A stretch of DNA of 16,843 nt from DASUAO01 sp046484625 (lineage in GTDB: Bacteria; Actinomycetota; Acidimicrobiia; IMCC26256; PALSA-555): the NCBI GenBank assembly GCA_046484625.1, contig JAWOIO010000099.1, positions 1 through 16,843 on the forward strand. The letters are read 5' to 3'. The translations under genes and the position numbers were made by a program. Shown here one piece after another: positions 5,191 through 16,843 of the stretch. Each line of letters begins with the position of its first letter. The stretch's first letter is position 1. The notes under the pieces were generated by a model. That model worked only from the letters and a program-made list of their open reading frames with translations. It searched no databases and was not told where the DNA came from.

Positions 5191-7761
5191 TCAGGCGGAA
5201 ACGGGCAACCCGGCGAAGCGACGGAGGGCCCGGCCCATGGCGACCCGGGCCGGCGCGCCGGAGATGACCAGGTCGACCGCGTGGAGCGAGGTGTGGGTGT
5301 GGCCGCGCTGTGGGAGGTGGACCACCTCCACACCTGCCGCGGCGAGCGCGTCGGCGTAGGCCGTTCCCTCGTCGCGCAGCGGGTCGAACTCGCAGGTCAC
5401 GATGGCCGCGGGCGGGAGGCCCGACAGGTCCCCGGCACGGAGTGGTGACGCTCGCGGATCGTGACGGTCGGCCACATCGGCGTAGTGATCCCAGAACCAC
5501 TTCATCATCGACCTGGTGAGGAAGTACCCCTCGGCATTCTCCGTGTAGCTCGGGCGAGAGAAGTCGGCGTCGGTCGCCGGCGCGACGAGCAGCTGGCCGC
5601 TGATCGCCGGTCCCAGGGCGTCGCGCGCCGTCTGGCACACGACCGCCGCGACAGCGGCCCCCGCGCTCCAGCCCGCCACCGACAGCGAGCCGGGGACGCC
5701 GCCGAGCGACTCGGCGTGCTCGGCGAGCCACTCCACGGCGGCGAACCCGTCGTCGGGGGCAGCGGGAAACCGATCCTCGGGAGCGTGCCGGTAGTCGAAC
5801 GAGACGATCAACGAGTCGGACCGCACGCAGAGATCGCGACAGAACGGATCGTCGGACTGCGCGTCGCCCAGCACCCACCCGCCGCCGTGGAAGTACGCCA
5901 CGACGGGATGCGGGCCGGGCGACGAGGGACGGTAGAGGCGGAAGGCGAGGTCACCGGCAGCACCGGGGAACACGCCGTCCACGATCTCGCCGACGTCGGG
6001 TCCGGGTGGGCGCTGCGCGTCCATCGCGGCCATGAGCCCCCGCGCCTCGTTGGGCGCCATCGACTCGAGCGGCGGAAGATCCAGCTCGGCCATGACGTCG
6101 AGCACGATCTGCACGTCGGGCTGGAGCCTTCGGATCACCCCGTCGTTGCACTGTGACCCGTCTGCACCGGACCGATCGAAACCGAGGTAACCCCGAGCCA
6201 CGACCTCTTCGCAGATCGTGCGATACGTGTCGACGCCACCGACGAAGGGCAGGAACACCCGGGGCTTTCCGGGAACGTTCGCACCCATGTACCACGACTC
6301 CGCCTGCGGGTAGAGGGTGATCGCGCCCCAGTCGGTGTTGTGCTGCACCCAGCCCGCCTGCGCGGTCTCGGTCGGCTCGATGCGATCGAACCGGGTGTCG
6401 CGCAGGTGATCGATCGTTGCGCAGATCCACTCGACGTGTTGCTCGATGGAGACCGCCATGTTCGACAGCACCGAAGGGCTCTGCGGGCCGGTCACGAAGA
6501 AGAGGTTCGGGAAGCCGACGGTCATGAGGCCGAGGTACGTCTGCGGCCCGTCCTGCCAGCAGTCTCTCAGCCTGATGCTCTCGCGACCGGTGAAGTCGAT
6601 CTTGGCGATCGCGCCCGTCATCGCGTCGAAGCCGGTGGCGAACACGATGGCGTCGAACTCGTGGCTCGCCGTCGCGGTGTCGATACCGGTCTCGGTGATC
6701 GTCGTGATCGGGTCGGTGCGCAGATCGACGAGCGACACGTTGGGCCGGTTGAACGTCTCGTAGTAGCCGGTGTCGAGGCACATGCGCTTCGCACCCAGCG
6801 GGAAGTCGTCAGGGCACAGCGCCTCGGCCAGCGCCGGATCGTGCACCTTGGCCCGGATCTTGTTGCGCACGAACTCGGACGCGCAGGCATTCGACACCGG
6901 GTTGATCATGATGTCGTTGAAGGCAGCCACTGGGCCGAACAGCGTTCCCTCATCCCAGCCTTGCTGGAAGCGGCGGTTGCGCTCCTCCTCCGACACCTGC
7001 ATGGCGCCCTCGGTCGGTACGGGCAGCGGTACCCCGACCCGGGACCGTCGCGCGGCCTCGCGGTACTGGTCGCGGTCGGCCGCGACCGCGGCGAGCATCT
7101 CCGGAGGCGTCGGGCCGTTCCCGGCGGGAACGGAGAAGTTGGGTGTGCGCTGGAACACCGTGAGGGCCGCGGCCTGCTCGGCGATGATCGGGATCGACTG
7201 GATCCCCGAGGACCCGGTGCCGATCACACCGACCCGCAGGCCGGTGAAGTCGACGCCCTCGTGGGGCCAGCGGCTGGTGAAGTAGACCGCGCCGGCGAAG
7301 CGTTCGAATCCCTCGATCTCGGGCTCCTTCGGCACCGAGAGGCAACCGGTGGCCATCACGCAGTGCTGCCCGGTGACCGTCCTGCCGTCGTCGGTCCGGA
7401 TGACCCAGCGCGCGGTGTCGTCGTCCCATGCGGCGTCCTCGACCGTGGTCGAGAAGCGGATGTCGCGGCGGACATCGTGCTTGTCGGCCACGTGCTGCAG
7501 GTAGCGGAGGATCTCCGGCTGCGTGGCGTACTTCTCCGACCACGTCCACTCGTCCTCGAGCTCGGGATCGAAGCTGTACGTGTAGTCCGTGGTCACGATG
7601 TCGCAGCGCGCCCCCGGGTACCGGTTCCAGTACCACGTGCCACCCACGTCGTCCGCGGTCTCGAGCGCCACCACGGAGAGCCCGAGCTCGCGCAGCTTGA
7701 CCAACGCGTAGATCCCGGCCATCCCGGCTCCGACGACGACGACGTCGAACTCATCAGGCAC
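5191..7761 (-). CDS. Fusion protein: Baeyer-Villiger monooxygenase (PAMO-like) + HSL-family alpha/beta hydrolase
   Basis: The protein has 856 residues. Residues 1-530 form a type I FAD/NADPH Baeyer-Villiger monooxygenase resembling phenylacetone monooxygenase: GAGMAG (11-16), GGTWYWNRYPGARCD (40-54), second Rossmann GTGSSG (181-186), GAKR with Arg326 at the place of the catalytic Arg, ATGFD (375-379), and SWYMGANVPGKPRVF. The fingerprint FxGxxxHxxxWP appears as FAGAVYFTSRWP (155-166), with Phe161 for the His. Residues about 545-856 form a full HSL-type esterase: HGGGW (625-629), GWSAG with Ser699, Asp793 in EFDPLRD, and His823 (or 821) in RGHTHTSL. The likely logic is ketone to ester, then ester to acid and alcohol. 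The GTG start at 7761 has GAGGGGG 7 nt upstream; the frame extends upstream into non-family sequence. There is no signal peptide; it is probably cytoplasmic. Substrate unknown. Confidence 0.93.
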   Translation of the reverse strand: MPDEFDVVVVGAGMAGIYALVKLRELGLSVVALETADDVGGTWYWNRYPGARCDIVTTDYTYSFDPELEDEWTWSEKYATQPEILRYLQHVADKHDVRRDIRFSTTVEDAAWDDDTARWVIRTDDGRTVTGQHCVMATGCLSVPKEPEIEGFERFAGAVYFTSRWPHEGVDFTGLRVGVIGTGSSGIQSIPIIAEQAAALTVFQRTPNFSVPAGNGPTPPEMLAAVAADRDQYREAARRSRVGVPLPVPTEGAMQVSEEERNRRFQQGWDEGTLFGPVAAFNDIMINPVSNACASEFVRNKIRAKVHDPALAEALCPDDFPLGAKRMCLDTGYYETFNRPNVSLVDLRTDPITTITETGIDTATASHEFDAIVFATGFDAMTGAIAKIDFTGRESIRLRDCWQDGPQTYLGLMTVGFPNLFFVTGPQSPSVLSNMAVSIEQHVEWICATIDHLRDTRFDRIEPTETAQAGWVQHNTDWGAITLYPQAESWYMGANVPGKPRVFLPFVGGVDTYRTICEEVVARGYLGFDRSGADGSQCNDGVIRRLQPDVQIVLDVMAELDLPPLESMAPNEARGLMAAMDAQRPPGPDVGEIVDGVFPGAAGDLAFRLYRPSSPGPHPVVAYFHGGGWVLGDAQSDDPFCRDLCVRSDSLIVSFDYRHAPEDRFPAAPDDGFAAVEWLAEHAESLGGVPGSLSVAGWSAGAAVAAVVCQTARDALGPAISGQLLVAPATDADFSRPSYTENAEGYFLTRSMMKWFWDHYADVADRHDPRASPLRAGDLSGLPPAAIVTCEFDPLRDEGTAYADALAAAGVEVVHLPQRGHTHTSLHAVDLVISGAPARVAMGRALRRFAGLPVSA

Positions 7762-7768
7762 GTCTGGA

Positions 7769-7775
7769 CCCCCTC
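7769..7775 (-). promoter_or_regulatory. Ribosome binding site of the monooxygenase-esterase gene
   Basis: GAGGGGG on the minus strand, 7 nt before the GTG at 7761. It decides this start against the longer open frame reaching 8037, whose extra sequence overlaps pgi and has no family match. Confidence 0.65.
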
Positions 7776-7837
7776 GGAAGGGCCCGAGTCTCGCAGATCC
7801 AGTCGGGGACCGGTAGGTGATCGGGTCGACGAGCGCC

Positions 7838-7861
7838 GTCGCCGCACGTCGTGCGCCCGAC
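7838..7861 (-). terminator. Hairpin directly after pgi, possible terminator or attenuating structure
   Basis: Immediately after the pgi stop the minus strand can form GTCG-CGCAC-(GAC)-GTGCG-CGAC, two stacked GC-rich stems with small internal bulges and a 3-nt loop. No T-tract follows. It lies in the 101-nt gap (7762-7862) before the monooxygenase gene, the largest same-strand gap in the window, so it could separate the two transcription units or reduce read-through. Nothing else recognisable was seen in that gap. Confidence 0.35.
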
Positions 7862-7862
7862 G

Positions 7863-9500
<1,638 letters not shown>

Positions 9501-9507
9501 GAAGGAT

Positions 9508-9513
9508 CTCCTT
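9508..9513 (-). promoter_or_regulatory. Strong ribosome binding site of pgi
   Basis: AAGGAG on the minus strand, 7 nt before the GTG at 9500, inside the 21-nt gap after nuoN. It fixes the pgi start and suggests independent translation initiation rather than coupling to nuoN. Confidence 0.75.
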
Positions 9514-9521
9514 CTCGGCGG

Positions 9522-11026
<1,505 letters not shown>

Positions 11027-11027
<1 letters not shown>

Positions 11028-12625
11028 CAGCGGGCCTCCTCCTGCGCGCGCTTCGCGACCTGCTCGAACGTGAGGCCGCCGACCTCGGTGCGGTCGGCTC
11101 CGCTCGGTCGCTCTTCGCGGAAGTCGGTCTTGGCCTCCAGGAAGGCGATGCGCTGCTTCACGGTGGGCTCGATGCGGTCGAGGACGGGCGACGGGTGCAG
11201 ACCGAGGAACAGGCTCAACGCCAGCAGCGGCACCACGACGGCGATCTCCCGCACACTCAGATCACGCACGGTCGCGTTCTCGCCCGACGGCTTGCCGGTG
11301 AACGCCCGCTGGAACGCCCAGAGGAGGTAGACCGCGGCGAGGATCACGCCGACCGCGGCGATGACCGCGTAGGGCCGTGCGGAGATGAAGGCGCCGGCGA
11401 GCGCGAGGAACTCACCCACGAACCCGGAGAACCCGGGGAGCCCGATGCCGGCGAACATCGCGACCACGAACAGCGCCGTGAGGACCGGCGCGGGCGTCCA
11501 GAGTCCGCCGAAGTCGCTGATCAGGCGGGTGTGCCGGCGCTCGTAGAGCATGCCGATGAGCAGGAACAACGCACCGGTCGTGAGCGGATGGCTCACCATC
11601 GTGAAGACGGCACCGTCGATCCCGAGGACGGTGAGGGACGCGATGCCGAGCACCACGAAGCCCATGTGGGCGACCGACGAGTACGCGATCACGCGCTTCA
11701 GGTCCTTCTGCATCGCCGCGACGACGGCGCCGTAGATGATGCCGATCACCGCCAGCACGAGCAGGATCGGCGCGAGGTCGACGGTGGCGCGCGGGAACAG
11801 CTCGAAGGAGAACCGCAGGATCCCGTATGCACCCATCTTGATGATCACGCCGGCCAGCAGCACCGAACCCACAGTGGGCGCTTCGGTGTGCACGTCGGGG
11901 AGCCAGGTGTGGAACGGGAACAACGGCACCTTGATCGCGAACGCGGAGAGGAACCCGACGAACAGGATCGTCTCGGTGGTGATCGAGAGGTTCCCGAACC
12001 CCCACGCGGCGAGGATGCGGTAGTCGAAGGTGAGGATGCCGGTGTCGGCCTGGTGCAGGAAGCCGAGCACGACGGTGCTGGCGAGCAGCAGTGCCGAGCC
12101 TGCCGCGGTGTAGAGGAAGAACTTCGTCGCGGCGTACTGACGCCGCTCATGCCCCCATCCCTGGATGAGGAAGTACATCGGGACGAGCATGAACTCCCAG
12201 AAGATGAAGAAGGCGACGAGGTCGAGCGCGAGGAAGATCCCCATGATCGCCATCTCGAGGACGAGCAGCCACGCCGTGTACGCCTTCACCCGGTGGCCCG
12301 GGTACCTGGCCGACGCGAGCAGGCCGATCGGCATGAGCAGCGCCGTGATGACGACCATGAAGATGCTGATTCCGTCGACCCCGACCGCGTAGCGGACCCC
12401 GATCCCGGGGATCCACGGGTAGCTCTCGGTGTACTGGAAGTCGGGGTTGCCGGTCTTGAAGTTCCAGAGGAGCCACAGCGACAGCGCGAGCGTCGCGATC
12501 GTGAAGAGGTACCCGACGATCTTCACGACCTCGCGCCGCTCCTCCGGCACGAGCGCGACGACCATCGCGCCGATCAGCGGCGTCGCGATGATCGCGGTGA
12601 GGACGGGGAAGTCGGACACGCTCAC
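11027..12625 (-). CDS. nuoM: NADH-quinone oxidoreductase subunit M
   Basis: This is an antiporter-like proton-pumping subunit of the membrane arm. The 532-residue protein keeps the key charged residues, almost at the E. coli numbers: Glu144 in FFIFWEFMLVPMY, Lys232 in FAIKVPLFPFHTWLPD, Lys263 in GVIIKMGAYG, and Glu405 in GFVGEFLALAG. The segment MQKDLKRVIAYSSVAHMGFV is typical. In MVSHPLTTGALF the residue after the conserved His is Pro347, where the family usually has Gly. A hydrophilic C-terminal tail of about 40 residues follows the last helix. The start is GTG at 12625 in a GTGA overlap with the nuoL stop; the end overlaps nuoN by 1 nt. Confidence 0.97.
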
Positions 12626-14706
12626 CGTCCCGTGTATGCGAGGAGGAAGAGGAGGACAGCGACGACCCCGAGCGCGATGCCGACGAGATAGCGGCGGACG
12701 TGGCCGTCCTGCACCCGACGGAGGCCCTCGGCAGCCAGGCCGACGAGGCGCGCGACCCCGTTGACGGCGCCGTCGACGATGCCGGTGTCGACCTTCTCGT
12801 CGAGGAACTCGGCGGTGGTGCGACCGGGTCCGGCGACGAGGGTCGAGATGCCCTCGTCGTAGCGGTAGCCGCGCCCGGTGAGCTCGCCCACGGGCCCGAG
12901 CCGATCGCCGAGCGGGTCGCGGTCGGTCGCCGCCAGACCCCGCCGGTAGAACGCGAGTGCGATGGTGATCCCCAGCGCCGCGAAGAAGAACGCGATGCCG
13001 GTGAGCGCGAGCGCCTCGGTGAAGGACTCCGGGTGCGGCTGGTAGACACCCTCGAAGACCGGCTCGAGCCAGTCGTCGAGGAAGCGCAGCCCGTTCAGGG
13101 GGAGGTTGAGGAGGCCGCCGACCATCGACAGCCCCGCGAGCGCGAGAACGGGGAGCGTCATCAGCATCGGGCTCTCGTGCGGATCGTGGCCGTCGAGGCG
13201 CGACGCGCGCGGCGGTTCACCGAAGACGACCGTGGGCTCGAAATCCGGGTCGTAGCCGAGCGCCGCTCCGGCGCCGTCGGCAGTCGCACCCTCCCCTGGA
13301 TCGTCGTCGCTCCCCCCGCTCACGAGCGGCACCGCTTCGCCCGACGCCGCCCCCGACGCGCCGCCGAAGCGCTCGTTGCCGAAGAAGGTGAGCAAGATGA
13401 GGCGGGTCATGTAGATGCCGGTCATGACCGCGGCGAGCAGACCGACGACCCAGATGCCGTAGTCGTGCTGCTCGAACGCCGCTTCGAGGATCCCATCCTT
13501 GGCCCAGAAGCCAGCGAACGGTGGAATGCCGGTGATCGCGAGCGTGGCCACGACCATCGCGCCGGCGGTGAACGGGAGGAAGCGCTGCAGCCCACCCATG
13601 ATGCGCATGTCCTGGTTGTCGGCGTCGCCGTGGATGACGGAGCCTGCCCCGAGGAACAGGCATCCCTTGAAGAACGCGTGGACGATCACCATGAAGATCG
13701 CCGCGGTGTACCCACCAACGCCGAGCGCCAGGAACATGTAGCCGAGCTGGCTGATCGTGGAGTACGCGAGCACGCGTTTCAGGTCGGGCTGGAGGACCGC
13801 GATCGTGCCTGCGATGAGCGCGGTCGCTGCGCCGACCCACGCGACGACGGTCATCGCGTCGGGGCTTGCCTCGAAGAACGGATGCGCGCGGGCCACAAGG
13901 AACACCCCCGCCGTGACCATCGTGGCCGCATGGATCAGCGCCGAGACCGGCGTGGGGCCTTCCATCGCGTCGGTGAGCCAGGGGAACAGCGGGATCTGCG
14001 CGCTCTTCCCGGTCGCCCCGAGGAAGAGCAGCAGCGCGATGGCGGTCGCGATCCCGGCCGAGGCCGTTCCCGCGGCCTCGCCGGTGATGCCGTAGTCGAG
14101 GGTCCCGAACTCGGCGATGAGGAGGAACATCGCCAGCATGAACCCGAAGTCACCGACTCGGTTGTAGATGAACGCCTTCTTGCCCGCGACCGCGGCCGTG
14201 TTGCGCTGGTTCCAGAAGGAGATCAGCAGGTACGAGCAGAGACCGACGCCCTCCCAACCGAGGAACGTCAGCAGGTAGTTGTTCGCGAGGACGAGTAGCA
14301 GCATCGAGCCCGCAAAGAGGTTGAAGTAGGCGAAGAACCGCGAGAAGTGCGGATCGCCGTGCATGTACCCGATCGCGTAGAGATGGATGAGCGTTCCGAC
14401 GCCGGTGACCAGGAGGATCCAGGTGACCGACAGCGGATCGGCGAGGAAGCCCATGTCGATGTGCAGGATGTCGGCGGGGACCCAGGTCCACACGACGCTG
14501 ATCTGCGACCGCTCGTCGGCCGGGAGCGCGAGCAGCGCGGCGAGCATCACGAGCGACCAGACGAAGGCGAGACCCATCAGGGCGGTGGCGAACCACCCCG
14601 CCCGCGGCTCGCCGATCCGGCGCCCGAACAGCAGCAGCACGACCGCGCCGAAGACCGGGAGCAGGGGAACGATCCCCACGAGCTCGAGCAGATCGCGTTC
14701 GTTCAC
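12622..14706 (-). CDS. nuoL: NADH-quinone oxidoreductase subunit L, with extended hydrophilic loop
   Basis: This is the distal antiporter-like pump, with the long lateral helix that braces the membrane arm. The 694-residue protein is somewhat longer than the common 610-660. Key residues are Glu152 in FLGWEGVGLCSYLL, Lys234 in GATGKSAQIPLFPWL, Lys310 in LQPDLKRVLAYST, His343 and Lys347 in IVHAFFKGCLFL, and Lys403 in FWAKDGIL. The extra length is mainly a Gly/Ala/Asp-rich low-complexity stretch at about 447-507, inserted just before HDPHESP, where many NuoL have a short loop. A last helix (residues about 670-690) ends the protein. The start is GTG at 14706, 3 nt after the nuoK stop, with GAAGGG about 8 nt upstream; the stop overlaps nuoM by 4 nt. 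Confidence 0.97.
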   Translation of the reverse strand: MNERDLLELVGIVPLLPVFGAVVLLLFGRRIGEPRAGWFATALMGLAFVWSLVMLAALLALPADERSQISVVWTWVPADILHIDMGFLADPLSVTWILLVTGVGTLIHLYAIGYMHGDPHFSRFFAYFNLFAGSMLLLVLANNYLLTFLGWEGVGLCSYLLISFWNQRNTAAVAGKKAFIYNRVGDFGFMLAMFLLIAEFGTLDYGITGEAAGTASAGIATAIALLLFLGATGKSAQIPLFPWLTDAMEGPTPVSALIHAATMVTAGVFLVARAHPFFEASPDAMTVVAWVGAATALIAGTIAVLQPDLKRVLAYSTISQLGYMFLALGVGGYTAAIFMVIVHAFFKGCLFLGAGSVIHGDADNQDMRIMGGLQRFLPFTAGAMVVATLAITGIPPFAGFWAKDGILEAAFEQHDYGIWVVGLLAAVMTGIYMTRLILLTFFGNERFGGASGAASGEAVPLVSGGSDDDPGEGATADGAGAALGYDPDFEPTVVFGEPPRASRLDGHDPHESPMLMTLPVLALAGLSMVGGLLNLPLNGLRFLDDWLEPVFEGVYQPHPESFTEALALTGIAFFFAALGITIALAFYRRGLAATDRDPLGDRLGPVGELTGRGYRYDEGISTLVAGPGRTTAEFLDEKVDTGIVDGAVNGVARLVGLAAEGLRRVQDGHVRRYLVGIALGVVAVLLFLLAYTGR

Positions 14707-14709
14707 CCG

Positions 14710-15023
14710 TCAGCCCTTCAGCACCGTGAGATCGTCGGCCGTCGCGCCCCGACGGCGCCGGAAGATGGCCACGATGATCGCCAGGCCGACGGCGACCTCC
14801 GCGGCCGCGACGACGAGCGTGAAGAAGACGATGACCTGACCGGCGATGTCGTCGAGGGCACTCGCGAACGCGACGAACGTGAGGTTGACCGCGTTGAGCA
14901 TCAGCTCGACGCTCATGAACATCACGATCACGTTCCGCCGAACGAGCACGCCGACCGTCCCGATCGTGAACAGCAGTGCGGCGAGTACCAGGTAGTAGTC
15001 CGGGGTGATGTCGATGGCGGCGA

Positions 15024-15027
<4 letters not shown>
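14710..15027 (-). CDS. nuoK: NADH-quinone oxidoreductase subunit K
   Basis: This small three-helix membrane subunit (105 residues, normal length) is homologous to MrpC and carries two buried glutamates of the proton path. Both are present: Glu41 in MSVELMLNAVNLTF and Glu77 in AAAEVAVGLAI, equivalent to E. coli Glu36 and Glu72. The short basic C-terminal tail is ordinary. The start is GTG at 15027 in a GTGA overlap with the nuoJ stop, giving translational coupling; the stop is 3 nt before nuoL. Confidence 0.97.
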
Positions 15028-15604
<577 letters not shown>

Positions 15605-15608
<4 letters not shown>

Positions 15609-16240
15609 CCGAGTTGGCCTTCATCGGCGTCGGCACCGGCTTCGAGTGCCGGCCGCTCGGACTGGCCCCGCTCGGGCTGGCGGACCCCGAAGCCCAGCTC
15701 GCCCGACCAACCCACCTGCCCCGCGTACGAGGCCTGCCCCGACGCGGCGGTGGCCCGCACCCAGGCACTGGTGTGGTCGTCCTCGCCGCCGAGCCACAGC
15801 TCCCAAGGCTGGCGGCGGGCGCGTCCGTCGTCGTCGACGAGCAGCTCACGCTTCGTGTAGATCGCGTCCTGGCGGTTGGTGAACGAGAACTCGAAGAGCT
15901 TGGTCTCGGTGATCGCCTCGGTCGGGCAGGCCTCCACGCACAGATCGCAGTGGATGCACCGCAGGTAGTTGATCTCGTAGACGAAGCCGTAGCGCTCGCC
16001 AGGTGAGACGGGCCCGTCGGGCGGGTTGTCGGCGCCGCGCACGTAGATGCACCTCGCGGGGCACACGCCGGCGCAGAGCTCGCACCCGATGCATTTCTCC
16101 ATCCCGTCCTCGTAGCGGTTGAGGACATGACGCCCGTGGAAGCGCTCCGGCTTCGGCCGCTTGGTGTTCGGGTAGTCACCGGTGACCTTCGGCTTGAAGA
16201 CCTGCGCGAGCGTGACGGCGAACCCCGTGAAGCGACCCAT
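15605..16240 (-). CDS. nuoI: NADH-quinone oxidoreductase subunit I, right copy
   Basis: This peripheral-arm subunit carries two [4Fe-4S] clusters that pass electrons towards NuoB. The two ferredoxin motifs are complete: Cys50, 53, 56, 60 (CIGCELCAGVCP) and Cys95, 98, 101, 105 (CIHCDLCVEACP). The protein is 211 residues, about 30-50 more than common NuoI; the excess is a C-terminal hydrophilic tail after about residue 150, with Trp, Gly and acidic residues and no recognised domain. The ATG at 16240 shares its A with the nuoH stop (TGATG). The open frame continues upstream to 16828, but that stretch is the shadow of nuoH. Its N-terminus differs from the second nuoI beginning at 65. Confidence 0.97.
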
Positions 16241-16843
16241 CAGTGGATCTCCGTCTCGGCCCGAGTGGGGATCTCGTCGCGCGCGGGGACGCACGCCATG
16301 AGCAGGCCGTACACGAGCACGCCGCCGAGTGCCGCCAACGGTGTCACGAGCCAGAGGTTCCAGCCTTCCTCGCGGCCGACGACGATCACGCCGGTGACCA
16401 TCGCCCAGAGGAATGACGCCTCGATGAGGACCTTCCACCCGAAGTCCATGAGCTGGTCGTAGCGCAGCCGTGGGAGCGATGCCCGCACCCACACCGTCGC
16501 GTAGAGCAGCAGCAGGAGCTTCACCATGAACCAGAAGATCGGGAGGAGCCAGGTGTTGACCCAGTGGCCTTCCGCGATGCCGAGGCCGGTCGCGCTCGGG
16601 CCCGCGGGACCGCCGAGGAAGAGCGTCACCGCGATCGCGCTCATGGTGATGAGGTTCATGAACTCGGCGAGGAAGAAGATCGCAAAGCGGATGCCGGTGT
16701 ACTCGGTGTGGAACCCGCCCACGAGCTCCTGCTCGGCCTCGACGAGGTCGAACGGTGGGTGGTTCGTCTCGGCGATCGCCGCGATGAGGAAGATGACGAA
16801 GCCGCCGATCGCCGGTAGCCAGAACCACTCGCTCGCGATCGAG
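16240..16843 (-). CDS. nuoH: NADH-quinone oxidoreductase subunit H, right copy (5' end beyond window edge)
   Basis: The last 200 residues of NuoH are visible; the frame is open to the window edge and the start lies outside. The quinone-site loop AETNHPPFDLVEAEQELV and GFHTEYTGIRFAIFF are close to the canonical NuoH form, unlike the left copy (AELTQTPFDMPVAESELV). WVRASLPRLRYDQLMDFGWKVL near the end is the standard C-terminal signature. A cytoplasmic tail follows the last helix. It overlaps nuoI by 1 nt (TGATG), exactly the arrangement duplicated at the left nuoH/nuoI junction. Confidence 0.96.
   Translation of the reverse strand, partial: SIASEWFWLPAIGGFVIFLIAAIAETNHPPFDLVEAEQELVGGFHTEYTGIRFAIFFLAEFMNLITMSAIAVTLFLGGPAGPSATGLGIAEGHWVNTWLLPIFWFMVKLLLLLYATVWVRASLPRLRYDQLMDFGWKVLIEASFLWAMVTGVIVVGREEGWNLWLVTPLAALGGVLVYGLLMACVPARDEIPTRAETEIH

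Noticed and set aside
12700..14298. 532-codon plus-strand frame opposite nuoL
   Set aside because: Same charged antisense composition; no motif and no independent evidence.
16241..16828. Upstream extension of the nuoI frame
   Set aside because: It is the shadow of nuoH, and nuoI has a normal ATG overlapping the nuoH stop.

Overview
This window is 16.8 kb of high-GC DNA. Dense, mostly overlapping genes lie almost entirely on the minus strand. It is dominated by genes for the proton-pumping NADH:quinone oxidoreductase (complex I, Nuo). Base composition, frequent GTG starts, stop-start overlaps and the character of the Nuo proteins suggest a high-GC actinobacterium. An Acidimicrobiia-like or related lineage is my guess, and nothing here proves it.

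Read in the direction of transcription (right to left), there are four parts. (1) A membrane-arm module, nuoH (5'-truncated by the window edge), I, J, K, L, M, N, fills about 16843-9522, with every junction overlapping or only 3 nt apart. (2) pgi (glucose-6-phosphate isomerase) follows nuoN after 21 nt and has a strong ribosome binding site. About 100 nt further on is a large gene fusing a phenylacetone-monooxygenase-like Baeyer-Villiger monooxygenase to an HSL-family esterase. (3) A patatin-like phospholipase gene lies on the plus strand, converging on the fusion gene. (4) A second complex I module, nuoA, B, C, D, H and the start of a second nuoI, fills 4054-1 and runs off the left edge.

The window therefore carries two different nuoH genes and two nuoI starts, so it is not one operon broken by an insertion. 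In the left module nuoD is followed directly by nuoH, with no nuoE, F or G between them. This is the order seen in 11-subunit-type complex I clusters that lack the NADH-dehydrogenase module. The right module may be the tail of a complete 14-gene operon or of another partial one; its upstream genes are outside the window.

The most unusual local structure is at the left nuoH/nuoI junction. A 67-bp GAGCG-rich, partly palindromic insert is flanked by 19-bp direct repeats of the nuoH end and nuoI start. The duplication recreates the TGATG stop-start overlap on both sides, so a 28-codon mini-ORF now bridges nuoH and nuoI without breaking the chain of overlapping reading frames. Other points of note are the monooxygenase-esterase fusion, in which the family's fingerprint histidine is replaced by phenylalanine, a 15-bp tandem repeat coding a Pro/Asp/Ala-rich NuoC N-terminus, and a long low-complexity loop in NuoL. 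No RNA genes, CRISPR arrays or transposase genes were seen.
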